Below are positions 1 to 14,400 of a DNA stretch of 64,000 nt, piece by piece. This stretch comes from an uncultured Clostridium sp. (GTDB lineage Bacteria; Bacillota; Clostridia; Peptostreptococcales; Peptostreptococcaceae), in contig CALEBD010000406.1 of NCBI GenBank assembly GCA_937944945.1, positions 89,248-153,247 on the forward strand, read 5' to 3'. Made by a program: the position numbers and the translations under genes. A model generated the notes under the pieces. The model was not told the DNA's origin. It ran no database searches and saw only the letters and a list, made by a program, of their open reading frames with translations. The stretch's first letter is position 1. Each line of letters starts with the position of its first letter.

Positions 1-3000
1 ACAGAGAAGGAAGCCATAGAAAATCAAATGAAATATCAATAGGAACAGAGATTAAAGAGCACAACAATTGTTAGAGGATAGTTATGATTCCAGAATAGAA
101 AGAAAATGATTGGATTGTTGGAATATTAGGAAATCCATAGTTGTCTACAGCTGATTTAAAGGCAGCAGGATTTTCAGCAGATAATACTTCTCTACTAAAT
201 GAGAGTGAGTATTTAAAAAGTCCCAAAATTACTGACAATCCTATATTTAAGAACGAAAACGGGGAATTTGATAAGACCAAATTTCACGACTTTTATGAAC
301 GAGCATAGTTGACATACAATATATTATCTAATGATACCTACTTAGATAAAATGCTAAAAGATTAGACTACCTTTAGTTTTGATGATTGGTTAGTTCCTAT
401 AGACTAGAGGTAGAAAGCAACAGATATGGTTACATACACAAAAACTCCTAACCCTAATAGAACTAATACTAGCCTCGTAAGATTAGGAGTTACTGATAAT
501 CCTAGATGGTCTATAAGTGAATTAGCACAGAGGGAAAAAGTAGCTGCCAATCCAGTAGAAGCAGGAGATGACTACTCAAAAATTATCTGGCACGAAGCCC
601 CTAATGATTCTTGGACTACTGATTTTTTCGATACTAGAGTACTGGCTACTTATGATAATGATGGAGAACATATTGATTTAGTGACTGGGGAAAAAGTATA
701 GCACAAAAAGGGTGACTATAAATTGAATGAGAATGGAACATACTACTATGAAAATCTGGATGGCCGAGACATTTATGGTAAGCAAGTTCTTAATAAGATG
801 AATACTCTAACTAAGGATGGTTCTTGGATAAATAATTATGATTTCTTTGACTCTGATGATTTAAACGAAAAAAGTGTTGGAGGAACTATAATGAAGAATC
901 TAGCTCTGGTAGGAAGTATGTTTATTCCATATGTAGGACCTTGGATAGCGGGAGCTAGCGTTGCTACTTAGCTGGTAGGACTTGCTGGAACTTTAGGTAA
1001 AATGCTAACTGGAAGTGATTCTCCCACATTTTCAGCCATGGAAGGCTGGTCAAAATCAGTTAATAGGCAGACTGCCAAATCTTAGTTTGCACAAGAAAAT
1101 ACTTGGTGTTGGGAAAATTTTATCTCTTTAATTGGAGATGTAGTAGGTTAGTTGAAGGAACAGAGATTCCTATTTGAGTTCGCTCCAGCCTTATTTAAGA
1201 AAAGCTCTGCTGTCACAGCAGAGGGATTGTCACAAGCTGGTAGAGAGAAGTTTATAGCAGAACAAATAGATAAATACAAAGATATAAATAATCTAAAACT
1301 AGCCTAGCTAATAGAGGGAGGGGCTACTCCATAGTAGCTTAGTGCTTTTAACACTGCAGCTAGCCTAAATAAATTTAGAGCAGAAGCAGACTATGACAAA
1401 TTTGTGTAGGCTTACTAGAAAATAGGGTCAGTGCTGTCCAAAGGATATATGACTGCGGTTACAGTAGCTGATACTTATGGAGAAGCTAAGTCAGAGGGTA
1501 AAGCCACTGACTTTGAAGCTACTATGCTAACTTTAGGTTACGCGGCAGCAGAAGCGGCACTATTAAACACTGGAATAGGAGAGTGGATATTGCCTGAGTT
1601 AAAAGGAGAAGGATTAAAGAGAAGAAAAATTATAGAGGCATTTGCGAATGCTCCTAAAGAAATTAAGAATAGCGTCCCTGATAGAGCTAATAAGAAATAG
1701 TTAGCTAAGTATTGGTTTAAAAAAGGAAAAGAAATAGCTACTGACGTAACGTCTCTTGGAAAGGGCACCCTTGGGTCAGCAGTATCTGGTGGACTAGGAG
1801 AAGCTATAGAAGAAACTACCGAGGAACTGTTGGCCGACTTCTCTAAATCTTGCTATAATGCTGTGTAGTACTTGCAAGGGGACGAAGGTCGCATGAGCGC
1901 TTGGGATAATATGTTTGACCGATATGCTATGTCTTTCTTAGGAGGAGCCGTAGGTGGAGGTCTAACTGCACTAGGTACAGACTTTAAACTGAATAGATAG
2001 GATATTACTCCTGAAGCTGCCCGTTAGCAACTTGTATATGACTTAAGAAATAACAAGAAATAGGATTATATAAAGACTTTAGAAAAGATGGAGATAGCTA
2101 ATCCATATCTCTCCTTTGAAAGCGATGGAAAATCCTTTAAACCATCTTCTAAAAGCGTCAGAAGTATGGATTAGGATGTCAAGAGAGCGTTTGTTTAGCA
2201 ATTAGACATTTATGATAATATTATAAAAGCTGAGGGATTAAAAGTATCTGACCAGTCTCTACTAGATACTTAGATATTTAAAGATGTAGCTCTGCAGGGG
2301 CTTTAGAATTCGACAGTTTCTTCTTTATTTTTACAGGACTTTAATAGTATAGTATCTAACATATTAAAAACTTAGGAATCTATCCAAAACATTAATAATA
2401 AATACAAAGATTCTGATAAAAAACTAACAGACGAAGATAATAAAGAAATTGTTACACTAACTAAGGAATTAAACGATCTTAGGCTAAAAAAAGATAAGTA
2501 TCTAGATGGTTCTTTAGCTATGGACTACATTTCTAAGGCAATGTTTGACTTGACTCCGGGATTTAGTGAGTACTATAGTAATTCCTTGTTCAAGGATTAT
2601 GTTAAGCAGTAGTATAAGAAAAATATAAATGATTTATCTAGCGAAGATTTGAAAGAGGCTAGGGCTAAGTTTGATAATTGGAAGCAGACAGACTATAAGA
2701 ATAGAATATCTGATATTACCCCTATATACTTAAACTGGGCACGAAATTCTGGATTATTTATACAAGAGTATGCTAAAAATTATGACTCTATTAGGAGAAA
2801 CAGGTCTATTTACGATTTAATTAAGAGTACTCTGAAGAGATAGGATCAATTAAATGCAGGTGCTTACACAGAGGAAAATAAAATAGATTAGGCTGCTGAC
2901 TTAGATGCTTTTATGGATGCAGTATAGTCAGAATATCAGACTAGTAAAGCTGGGGCTACTTTAATTTTTTCTGGAAATAATGAGACCTTGAAACAATAGC

Positions 3001-6000
3001 TATTAGAATTATCTTAGAATAAAAAAGGAAACAGTTAGAAGATTTCGGACCTAATTAACCGAGAATTATCATTTAATCTAGATAAATACTTCCAACAGTT
3101 TAAGACCTCCTCTATTAATCCAGAAATAAAGCACGAGATACTAAATTCATTATAGGCTCTAAAGGAGTGGTCAGGGAAGCAACAACTGCCCGTCCGTGAT
3201 ATAAATATATCGAATATCTTAGAGGAGTTTGATAACTATGGATATAACGGAATAAACTCTAATACTAAAATCTCTGAATTAAAAGCAAAGGTTTAGGCTA
3301 TGGACTTATTAGGTATACTAGGAAACGCTGATACACTTATTGCATATGCGGAGAACTAGGGACTATAGAATCCAACTCTACAAGATATAGAAAATATCTA
3401 GAAATAGTTTGGAGTAATAGATAGCAATATAGACTTATATACAAGGGAAATAAACAATTCTACTTATACAGATGCTATTTAGTTTGTATAGAATCATATT
3501 TAGGCCAATTCCCAAAAGGGAAATTTAAACATATCTGAGCTTATAGAGAAAATTAACTTTATCCTAGATGAAAATAGAGGTGATATAAGTGGTGTTAATT
3601 TTGATGAGGTAATAGGTCAGATAGACGATGCAGTAACTTCTATTAATTTTGCCAAAGGGTTAGTTTTGGGAGCACAAACATCTACTGATGGGGCAGACAT
3701 TGGAAATCTTTTAGGATATAACAAAACTCTTAATGAGATAGCTAAAAAGAACAGAGTCACTGATTGGGAAGCACTTCCAGAAATAACTATGGAGGATGCA
3801 GCCATCATTAGTTAGGATTTAGATTTGATAAAAAATAAGCTAATTTAGGCGAAAGCTATATATGCTATAAATTAGGGGAAAAAGCTAAACTTAGTTAACA
3901 ATACAGCAATTAATAAGAACTTTATCGAGTATAACAGATTATCAGACTTTATAGTTAATATAGGCGATGATTGGAAAGAAAGAGACAGGCTGTAGGATGC
4001 TATTAACAATGCATTAACTCTGAAAGAGTTTGCTCCAACCAGAAATCAAAAGGGAATAAGTGCCTAGTAGAGAGATTCAATTGAATTAGAAAGAGTCGCT
4101 ATATCTGATGCTGTTCATGACTTTTTCCAAGCTAATGAAGATCTAATTAAGCAAGGAAAACTAAAAGACTTATTTAGAAAAGGGTTTGACTTATATAGTT
4201 CGACTAATCAGATAATTAGTTAGAATACAGAAGCATTAGAGGATTAGAATTTTGTATATTGGTTGGCTAGTAGAGCTGCTTTAAAGCAATCAGATTTTCT
4301 TAAAAAGTTTAAAACTGTAATAGATGGAGAAGTAGCTCCTCTTCCTACCCAAGAAGAATCTATATTTTAGGGACTAGCAGAGGTTCTAAATGGCGATATG
4401 ACTACCTAGTTTATGGAAGCGTTTAAATAGGCTGCTATAGAAAACTTCTAGGAAAGTAGTGATACTATTAAGGAGGACATTCTGAGAAATAAACTTGGGG
4501 TAAATACTGCTGAAGAGATAAGAAAATTTATCAATGATAACTAGATAGTAAATGAAGACATTATTCCCAAATTCGAGAATATATATCTAATAGAGGGCAT
4601 CCCAGGAGCAGGTAAAAGTTAGGCAGTTAACTATTATATAACTAAAATGCTTCCAAAAGAACTATTGGAAAATAGCTGGTTTGTTCATAATAGTTAGAAG
4701 GCTGCCGATGAATAGGTCAAAAAACTTGGACTTAAGAAAGCATTCTCGAAAAATCCCTTTATGACTACAATTTACTCTAACTATAATACTAGTAGGGATA
4801 CTAATAAATACGGATATAGATTATATGATAAGGAAGATTGGATTAAGGACTCTACTGGTAAGATTGTATATAAACATCAATCAGATGACATTGCTCCAGA
4901 AAATGTTCCATCTTTGATTATTATTGATGAAATATCCCACTACGATGAAGCTGATTTATCTCTGATAAACGACTTTGCTAAAAAATATGGAATAACTGTT
5001 TTAACTGCTGGAGATTTTGACCAAAGTTCAAGCAAGGCTATGGTAGAGAGGTATGAAAATACTGAATTACAACTGAGTCCAAAAAGGTCTTTCTTCAAAC
5101 ACGCGCCAAAGCTGGGAGTTAGTATGAGAACCTCTAATTCTCAATTAGACAAAACTTTAGCATCCTTTAGAACTACAGATAAAAACGATGTTGTACAGAC
5201 ATACTACTACGAGTAGCCCGGAAATTTTACAGGAGCTAAAGTAGTTTTTGATAAAGATGAGGCTAAGACTACTATTGACAATATTATGTCCTAGGTATCT
5301 GATAAAGATAAGGTAGGACTTATTTATTATGATATGGAGTCTCCTTTATATCAGTATATGAATGAAAAGTATAATGGAAGATTCGAAGCATTTAGAGGTA
5401 CAGCAGCATAGGGGTTAGAAGGCAGGTTTTATATAGCTGATTTTACTGGAAGTGATGAGCTTAGCAGAAAGAAAGATTTATATACAGCTATAAGTAGGGC
5501 AGAGTAGGGAGCCTTAGTTTATGGTTCTGAACTTACTAAAATCAAATCTAACAGAGAAAACGTTGTTACTATGTCTTCATTTTCGAAAGCTGGTATTGCA
5601 AGATTTTCTGAAAATAGAAAAAAATTCCTGGAACAAAATTATCCTGAAAGTGTTAATCTAGTTAAAATTGATAGATAGGGCATTAAGACTGTAATAACAA
5701 CTCCTCCTCCTACTAAAGTACCTCCACTAATAGCTACTCAGGATGAGTTAACTCTTCCTACTAATTATGGAGAAAAAACTGTAGAAGCGTTAAACGAAAA
5801 GTAGTCAGAATAGCCTATTCCAGAACTAGGAGAAGATTTTGTATATCTACTACATTCCCACAATACATTTGAGTTAGGAATGAAGGAAAAGGACGGAAAA
5901 TTAGTATTTGAAGATGAAATTTCTAGATATAGATACAGAATTGATAGTGCTATAGGACTAGCTAAAATATTTGAACTAGACTGGAAAAATCCGGTAAAGG

Positions 6001-8426
6001 ACGCAGAGTTCTACAAAAATATTATAAAAGAAGTTAGAGGTTATTTATTTACTAGTACTAGTAAGCCAGACCTAATATTAGCACTAAGCTCTGTTTTTAA
6101 TCCAGATGAGAGTAATCCTAACTTGGAAGTAACTAATGTTGAATTTGGGTTAATGTCGGCCCCAAATATTAGTGCTAGAAATTCTGACTAGAAATGGGGC
6201 TACGGATAGGATGCAAAACAATTTGGCATTTTTGACAAAAGCAATGATGAGAGAACTATAGGCAATGCTAACCCATCTGAAGAATCACAACACATAAATA
6301 GGAAAGCTATTAATGCTATTATTACACTAGCAAACGGTAAACGAGTTGCGATTCCGTTGTTTACTTTGGGCAATTTAGAAACCTATACTAGAAATCCTAC
6401 TTCAGAAATAGGAATCAAGCTAAAAGCATTATTTGAATAGAATCCAGATCCATATAACTTTCATAAAGCTATTCTATAGGATGAAGAGCTTTCCAAAATA
6501 CCAGAAGTAGCCAATTTAGCTACCCTCTTTTTATTTACAAATGGTGGATATTTTAAGATAGATAACGAATCGTGGATTCCTTCCAAAGGATTAAAAAATT
6601 GGGGTATTTAGGTAAATCAGAATGCTATATCTGGAACTAAGTTTGAATTTAATGGAATTACTTCCACTATATCTGAAGCTTAGGACTATTCTGGATTTAT
6701 ATTCTCTAAGGGAGTATATACTTCCATGTAGGATTTAAGTGATGCTAATGGAAATCCTATTAAATTTGCAAATAAAGGCCATGCATTTATACTAGTCACC
6801 TAGAATCCGCTTTTAAGTAGTGATTAGTTAATGCGGGAGCAGTATGAACGATAGTTAATAAATCCTAATGAGAATAAAGAGGTCACTCTTGTTTACGTGG
6901 TTCCTCCTAAAGTACCTGTTGAGGATTACCTAATAAACTTAAGAAACCTAATAAAGGAAACTGATTCAGATAAAAGAAAAACTATTAAAAAACTTGGAAG
7001 TCGTTTAACTTCTTATTAGATTTGGGATAAGCTTCTCCCAGAGCTAAAAAGTAACAACCCATTATTTAATAACTTAGAAGACGAACTAAAAACAAAAATA
7101 ATAGAAACAGTTGAAAGACTTTAGTAGCTAGAAAAATCCTCTCCAGAGCTATTAGTTAATGAGGTATCTACAGAAGAAACCTGGAAAGGGACAGGTAAAC
7201 CTACATAGAGTATTCAGTAGCATCTGAATTATGCATTGTTGAAATGCTATATTGATGCTCATATTAGTAATGTCCTACTAGATAAAGTAAATGAACTTGC
7301 TAATATTTTGCGAGAAAGAGGAATGGGAGAGTTTTATTACTCTACTAAGTTTAAGGAAAAGATACCTCCAAAAGATTAGGTAATGGTTTAGTTAGAATCT
7401 GACAATTATACTATTAACGGTCTTCCATTTACTATAAATGCTAAACTTGATTCTAGCTTATTTAGCTAGAATAAGGATTTCAATACTATAATAGAATCTT
7501 TTGTAAATAAAATAATTCCCGCGAACGATAAAATTCCTAGAGACTATTCAAGTGATACCTTCGGGTTTATAAATCCCAATAGTTCTCAACCGAAGAGAGA
7601 TACGTTTAGTATAGAACCTAATTGGTATAATATAAATCAAATAACTATTTCTGGAGAAGGCATCTCCGTAGATGGTAGAATTAAAAATTTTACTCCTGAG
7701 TATGTTGATAAACTAAAATCCGCATTACTAATTAATGGTAAGATACCTACCTCAAAAGAAATTTTTGAATTATATCGACCTTACCATTTTGACTAGATAA
7801 ATCGAACAAATGCTGATTTAATGTATAATAATATTATAGCTTATTTATCTGGAGATGCTGTACTCCCTGACGGTTATAACATTTATAACATGATATAGGG
7901 AGATGTAAATCGTACAATGAATGAGTTTAACGCCAGAGATAGTAAGTCTAAGTATTTCTTCAATACTGCTAGTGATAGAGTATTTAAGGTAGAGTTTTCT
8001 GAGGATTAGATTGATAAGGCAGGACTAGAGAAATTTATATTAGATACATCCATTAGAACAGATGAATACAATCTAGGAAATAGTTTAACTCTAAGAATTA
8101 ATAGGGAGAATCAGACAGCCGAATTAATAAAAGAAGCGTCGTAGGGACAAGATTCTTCTATGTATGACGAGATGTTCTTAGAGGATGGTTCTCCGATATA
8201 TAACCTGTTTAGTAACATTGGTTATATGTCAGAATTTCTAGACTACTAGGGAGCATATGGCTGGAATACAGTTTCAGAAATGTAGGGTTCAGAGGTAGTT
8301 GACGAACTAACTAACATATTCAAGGCTATGCCAGATAATGATACAAATAAAGAAGAATTAAAATAGTTATTGAATTATTTAGCTCAAGATAATGAATATT
8401 GTACAAATATATTTAGAAACATATGA
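1..8426 (+). CDS. Giant late protein with embedded SF1 helicase (5' partial, TAG read as Gln)
   Basis: One open frame (codons starting at positions divisible by 3) runs from the window edge to a TGA at 8424-8426, interrupted only by TAG codons, giving at least 2,807 aa; the start lies outside the window. Near nt 888-1010 is a hydrophobic, glycine-rich segment, and near 1940-1970 a GGAVGGG stretch, both possible membrane-interacting parts. A superfamily 1 helicase domain spans about 4590-5540: Walker A PGAGKS at 4602-4619, Walker B IIIDE at 4917-4931, a motif V-like TAAQGLE around 5400, and motif VI YTAISRAEQG at 5481-5510. The Gln in motif V and the residue after Walker A are TAG codons. By analogy with crAss-like phages it is probably a virion-packaged, ejected protein; that role is inferred. 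The next gene starts inside its stop codon (ATGA). Confidence 0.8.
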
Positions 8427-11400
8427 TTTGTGACTATAAACAAAAGTTTAAAACTGATTTTGGTAAACTTATTAAAAGTCTAGAGAATTAGAGTGCAGAG
8501 CAGATACGCTCTGCAGCTCTAGATTATCTAAAAGCAGCGAAACAAAATGCACAAGATGCTGGGTATTCCAGTATTAATGATTTCCTATCCGACTGGGCAA
8601 AGTTCGTAGATTGGAGATTGGCTAAATCAGGAATAGAACCAATAGGTTCTACTACTATCCAGAAAATACTCTTAGGTGAAAATGAAGACATTTCAGAATA
8701 GGTAGTTACTACAGCTAGTATTGATATAGATTACTCTAAAAACTAGGTAAATAGTGACTTTCTGAATTAGATATATAATGGAGCTGACGAAGTTAAAAAT
8801 AGTGCACTAAGGTAGATTAACTTTAACCTATGTAACTCTATGATATTTAATCGAGACAATGGGACTATAATTAGAGGAGATAGAGAGTTAAATAAAAATC
8901 TTAGAGAATACTAGTAGACATTGTTCGATATAGTATATAATTTCCTTTAGAAGAAGGGAAGAACTCTTCCTGGAAGGACTCTTATGTACGAAGATGGAAA
9001 GTATACTAGAGCCTTTGAGTACTTAGCCCCTCTCGCAGAGGATGTATTCAATAAATTTGATAGAAAGAGGTTAATAACTGAGTTTAGCTATTAGACAGAC
9101 TCTCTCAAAGCTTTTAACGCATATTAGACTCTGGCACACTTTGACGAGTTTTTACTACATATTTTTGGAGATACAATAAAGATTAAAGATAGAGATACTA
9201 AATTCACAGATTCTGACAAATATACCTTATCTTCTAAAGCTACAGCTATGTTCTGGGCTAATAATGAGGAAGACGATATAGATTTATCAAAGTCAATCAA
9301 CAATTTGTCTAGAATACTAGTTAATTCTACTAGGCTTTATGACTATAATTCCGGCACTCTTATTCCAGATACTTATTTGAATTTTGGATAGTTTACTGTA
9401 TTAGTTAGTAAATTAAAGGATTTATCTTCTAACAGGCCCTTAACTAGGGGAATTCTTCTTAATGAGGTCAAAGCTAGAAAAAGAACTATTCCTTTAGACT
9501 CTATTAGTAGCGAATCTGCTGATTTTATTAAATCCCTAGGAACAAGCGCTACTTTAGCTACATTAATTAATAAAACGAGGTTATATCCCAGAGAAGCTTT
9601 TACTGCTATATTCGAATTACTAACTAGTTAGGACTTGAAAAATATTTTTAAGCCAATAGCTAATCAATTTACTTTAGAAGAAAGAAACGTACTTATGTCT
9701 TTGGGAAAAGAACTATTCAATAATTAGGGAAATTCTTTAAGAAGAGTGTAGGACTTAGAAGGATATTTCGATTGTGATTATTTCTCTACCTTATTATAGA
9801 CATCTGATACTACATGTATTGTTAAAAATAGTCAATACTCTATAGATGCTGTAAGTGGTAAGATGGTATTAAAATCTTTATTAAGCTCTAATATTAATTA
9901 GATATAGAGAAGACTTAACGATACCTTAAATACTATGAATACTCCGGAAGGAGAAGTGCCGTATAGTCCTTCCTATGATAAGTCAGGATTTAATTTCACA
10001 TGGAAAGGTAAGAATGTAAATATTGATAATGTAGGTAGAGTAACTATAGATAAGATTCCAATAGAAAATGCAACCATAGAATAGCCAGTAGAGTTTTTAG
10101 ACTCAGTATTATTCTAGAATTTTACTAATAATCCAAAGTATTTAGATAATTTTGTGTTTATTACTGGTCTGTCTAGATAGTAGGCAATAGCCTAGTTATT
10201 TAGATTTGGGGCAGAATTATTACATGGTCAATTTGTGTTGAAGAAAATAAATGATGCATTATCTCAACCTAGGAGAGTTGATGAAGAAAAGTTGACTAAA
10301 TTAGAAAGAATTTAGCAAATTGCGAAGAAATATTATCCAGTTGACTACTATGGAGAGCCTAAGGTGAGTCAAGCCTACTCTACTATCGATATTGTTCCCA
10401 GCAAACAGTTAACTACTCTGGAATAGCTTGCTGAGGCTAGAGCAGTAACAGATGGTGCTACTTCAGCTACTTCAGTGAAGGATTCTACTGGAAGAACATT
10501 GGCAACTAATTCTCCCAGTAGACTTTTATCTACCTATGAAATGTAGATGGAAAGTATCAGAGATAACCCCAGTTGTCCAGCGCATAATTTCTCTATTGTA
10601 CAGGACCCATATACTTTCGTCAATATCTATACTGTTAGAGAACTAAAAACGTAGGATGGAGAATATAAATTGTTCAACTAGCTAAGTTCTAGGGAATTTT
10701 TGGAATCAGCTATTACATATGACCTAATTTAGCCCTTAATAGGATTAGAAACAGGGAAAAATAATCTTTCTAGTAAAGGAATCCTACCTATAATTCCTTC
10801 AGTAAATTCCGATAAATCCACAGTAAGTAAATTATTAGTTAACTTAGACCATGAGGTTAAAAAGATGGGATATTCGAGTATAGAAGAATTTATTTCGTCT
10901 ACTAACAATGAACCTTTACTATAGTATATAAATAAAGAACTTGGAGACTATTATAGTAAACTGATAACTAAGTTAAATAATGACTTTAAATTGTTTACTA
11001 ACAGTCCTACATATAATAGAGTATTTGGAGATTTCGTGTTAGAATATACCCCTGAATCCTTGTAGTAGTTTAAAGATAAGGCTAGAAGTGAGGAGACATT
11101 TACAAGTTATAGAAAATTAATTGATACCATAAGTAGAGAATCTGGAGTTAAAATAAACGAGGAATTACACTTTGTGTTTGCTAAGGGAGGAGAGTTATTT
11201 TTTAATAACTCTATTATTGCTCTCGCTAGGCGCTATAAAAATACAAACAGACTTGGATTCTTCCTCCAATATAAGAATACTGAATTATTAACTTCTTTAA
11301 TAAATAGTAAAGTAGTTATAGATTTAGATACTAAAACTTAGAATTGGTTCAAAAAGAACGAATTGGGGCAGTGGATTAGTGATTCCGGAACTCTAATATT

Positions 11401-14400
11401 TGCCAAGTATAAAGACGAATAGGGAAATATTCATGATATTATTAGTGAGGCAGATTTTATTTAGCTAGGAATTAATAAGTTTGACCCGCACTCTTTAGTT
11501 GAAACTGTAGTACTAAATCCTTTGCTATCTAAATATAATGCACTCAATTATCTATATAGTTAGGAATTTCTGTTATCTACTGTAGGAAGTCATGTTAATC
11601 ATCCTAATAAGAAAGCGAATCAAATAGACTTCAACAACTTTGAAGCTATTATGAACGACGAAGCCAATAGATATTAGGCATAGCATAAACGTAACGTATC
11701 CATGACTGCAGCTATGCATGAATATTTACTAGGGCAGCTCACTGGTGTCCCTACTAATGCTAGAATAGCAGTTACATAGGATATTAACGATTATGTTTGT
11801 AATATTCAAGGTGATAATACAGCAGTAAAACCTTTTGATGGTTCTACCTTTGTAAATCCATTTATGGTAGTATTGGAGAATAACTCTTTAAATGGGGAGC
11901 GTTCTGGAATACACAAAAAGCCTTTTATACATTTTTATGATGAAACTACTGGAACTGGTGGAATTATCAAAACGGCAGGCTTCGGATTAACTAATAGTTG
12001 GCTTAAGAACTCTCCATTTAATGAAAGAATGATGAAGAAAATGACAGATATTGTTTGGTCTGATTAGAATGGAGAACCTATTTACATAGACATAACAAGG
12101 AGATATTAGGGCTAGTAGGGAGAACCTGATATTGACTATGGAAATATTTATTATACTTCACCTATCAAGAATCCAAATACTGGAAAATGGGAACGTTAGT
12201 ATAATTGTATAACTAAAATAGAATACTTAGGCAATGGTTCATATAATTTATATGAAACAATTGCTGCAAAGAACGGAAAACTGTTAGGAGTCCCCTAGCT
12301 AAGAAGAGTAGATGGCATAGATACTAATTACAAAGTATGGAAGTATATTTTCCAAGGAATAAACAGCGTAAGTCTGAATGAAAATGGATAGCTTGCTGGA
12401 TACAAAAACTTCGGAGAATAGTCTATATATAATACTGTTAAAGCTATTAATAGTTGTGGATTTTTGTTAAAAGGGAATAAGCCCCTAGATTAGAATAATT
12501 TTTATTAGCCCATGAAGCACTCTGATATTCACTATCTTGTGACTGAGGGGGCTATTAAATAGGGGGCTGCCAACTATAATACCAAAAGTATATACTATGA
12601 CAGTATTCCATTTAATAGCTATTCTATATAGCTAGCATAGGCAGGAATCCAGTTAGACAAAGAACATCATGCTGATGACTCTGAAATATCAATGATGACA
12701 CAGGTGGTAAGTGCCTGCGCAGCATTAGGATATACTTGGGATGAATCAAACAAAATGTATCAAGCTCTATATTCTTTAACTAAATAGGGGATAGAACCCT
12801 TAGTAGACTCTCTTAGAAAGGAGTTAGACCCTTCTGGAAGTAATACCGAATTTTCAAAGACTTTAGCTAATCTTTTAGTTAAGTAGCTTGCTAACGGTAA
12901 TAAAGCAAAAGACGGAATTATTATGGATGTAGTAGCAAACCTTATAGATAAGTATAAAAGAGGAGAAGAAATAACTGATGATGATATTAGGAAAAACCCT
13001 ATCCCGGTAAGCGATCCTGTATTGTATAATAAAATAGGATCTATGCTCTCTTCAATACTTACTAAATCTGCTATTAAATTAAAGTTTAAGGGAATTTTGT
13101 CTGTGCTAGTACCGTCTCACGAGACTATAAAACTATACGGAGGAAAGCTAAAATCAGAATTCGTAAATTTTGAGGAAGAAATAAAAGAGTTATAGGCTTA
13201 GTAGCCAGTTATTGGAATTTAGGATGTTTAGATGAATAGAACCTATTTTGTAGTTGATGCTGAAGGAAATACTATAGACAAGGTTCATGTACAAGGCCCA
13301 GTTACTGGTAAGGATGTATATGGAGATCCCTCTTTAAAGTATATTGGATATTACGATTTAAAGAGTTTATATCCTAATAATTTATTTATAGAAGATATAA
13401 TTGATGGAAGAAATCTGGGGTCATATTTCTTTACTTTCATTGGAAGTGATGGAATAAAGTATAATATGTATGATTTGGCAGATTCTTATAATATATATAT
13501 ACAGTAGGAAGGAGCCTCTAGAAAAACACTTCAGGAAGCTCTGAAAAATGTAAAAGAGGGAGGGATAGTAAAAGTATTTACTGGAAATGAATATAAAGAT
13601 GTAGTCATTAACAATTTGCAAGTATAGCCTTATGAAGTTATAATGCCCAAAACAATGGCTTCACAGTTAGGACTTACTCCAGAAGATTCTGTAGATTCTC
13701 TACTAAGAGACCAGAACATATTCAAAAAGAAATTGATTAAAAATCTAGCTATTGGAATTACAGATGAGAGAGCCTATACTGTAGCTCTAAAGAGGTTAAA
13801 CGGACAACACTTTTATATATTAAGTAAGTAGTAGTTTAATAAACTCCATCCAGAATTAAAGAAGATTTAGACTTATCCACCAGAAGTGGATGCAATTTCA
13901 GGAAAGATATACTAGACCGATATTAATGGAGAAAGACAATACGAATTATCCTCATTAGAGGATGATACATATACTATTGATGGATAGTAGGTTATTGTAA
14001 CCGATAACGTAGGCTTCTATTTAGATGCCTTTAACTATAACATTCCTTAGGTATCTAGTAAAGTTGATTCAGTATAGTTAGGTAAGATACTTCGACACAA
14101 ATCTAAAAATAAATCTTTTAGAAGTTGGATTAATACTGTTGGTAAGGATATTACTATAGCTAGGCATAGAAATCAGTAGCTAAGCAATATAGAGATAAAT
14201 CAAGAAGGAAATTTCGAAAGTAATGGGCAATTAGTAGAAGCCTAGACTTTAAACATTATAAACTACTTAGGAAATGAATTATATACTTCTTTCAAAAAGT
14301 CTTTAGATATAATAGCTGCACGTATTCCGGCGCAATCAATGTAGTCGTTTATGCCTATGAAAGTCGTAGGATACGAAGATTTTGATATAAATACAGCATA

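Noticed and set aside
13421..13621. Minus-strand 66-aa ORF inside the polymerase gene (and similar opposite-strand ORFs across the late block)
   Set aside because: Low-complexity Ile/Phe/Tyr-rich translations opposite a long coding frame; shadows of the AT-rich coding strand.
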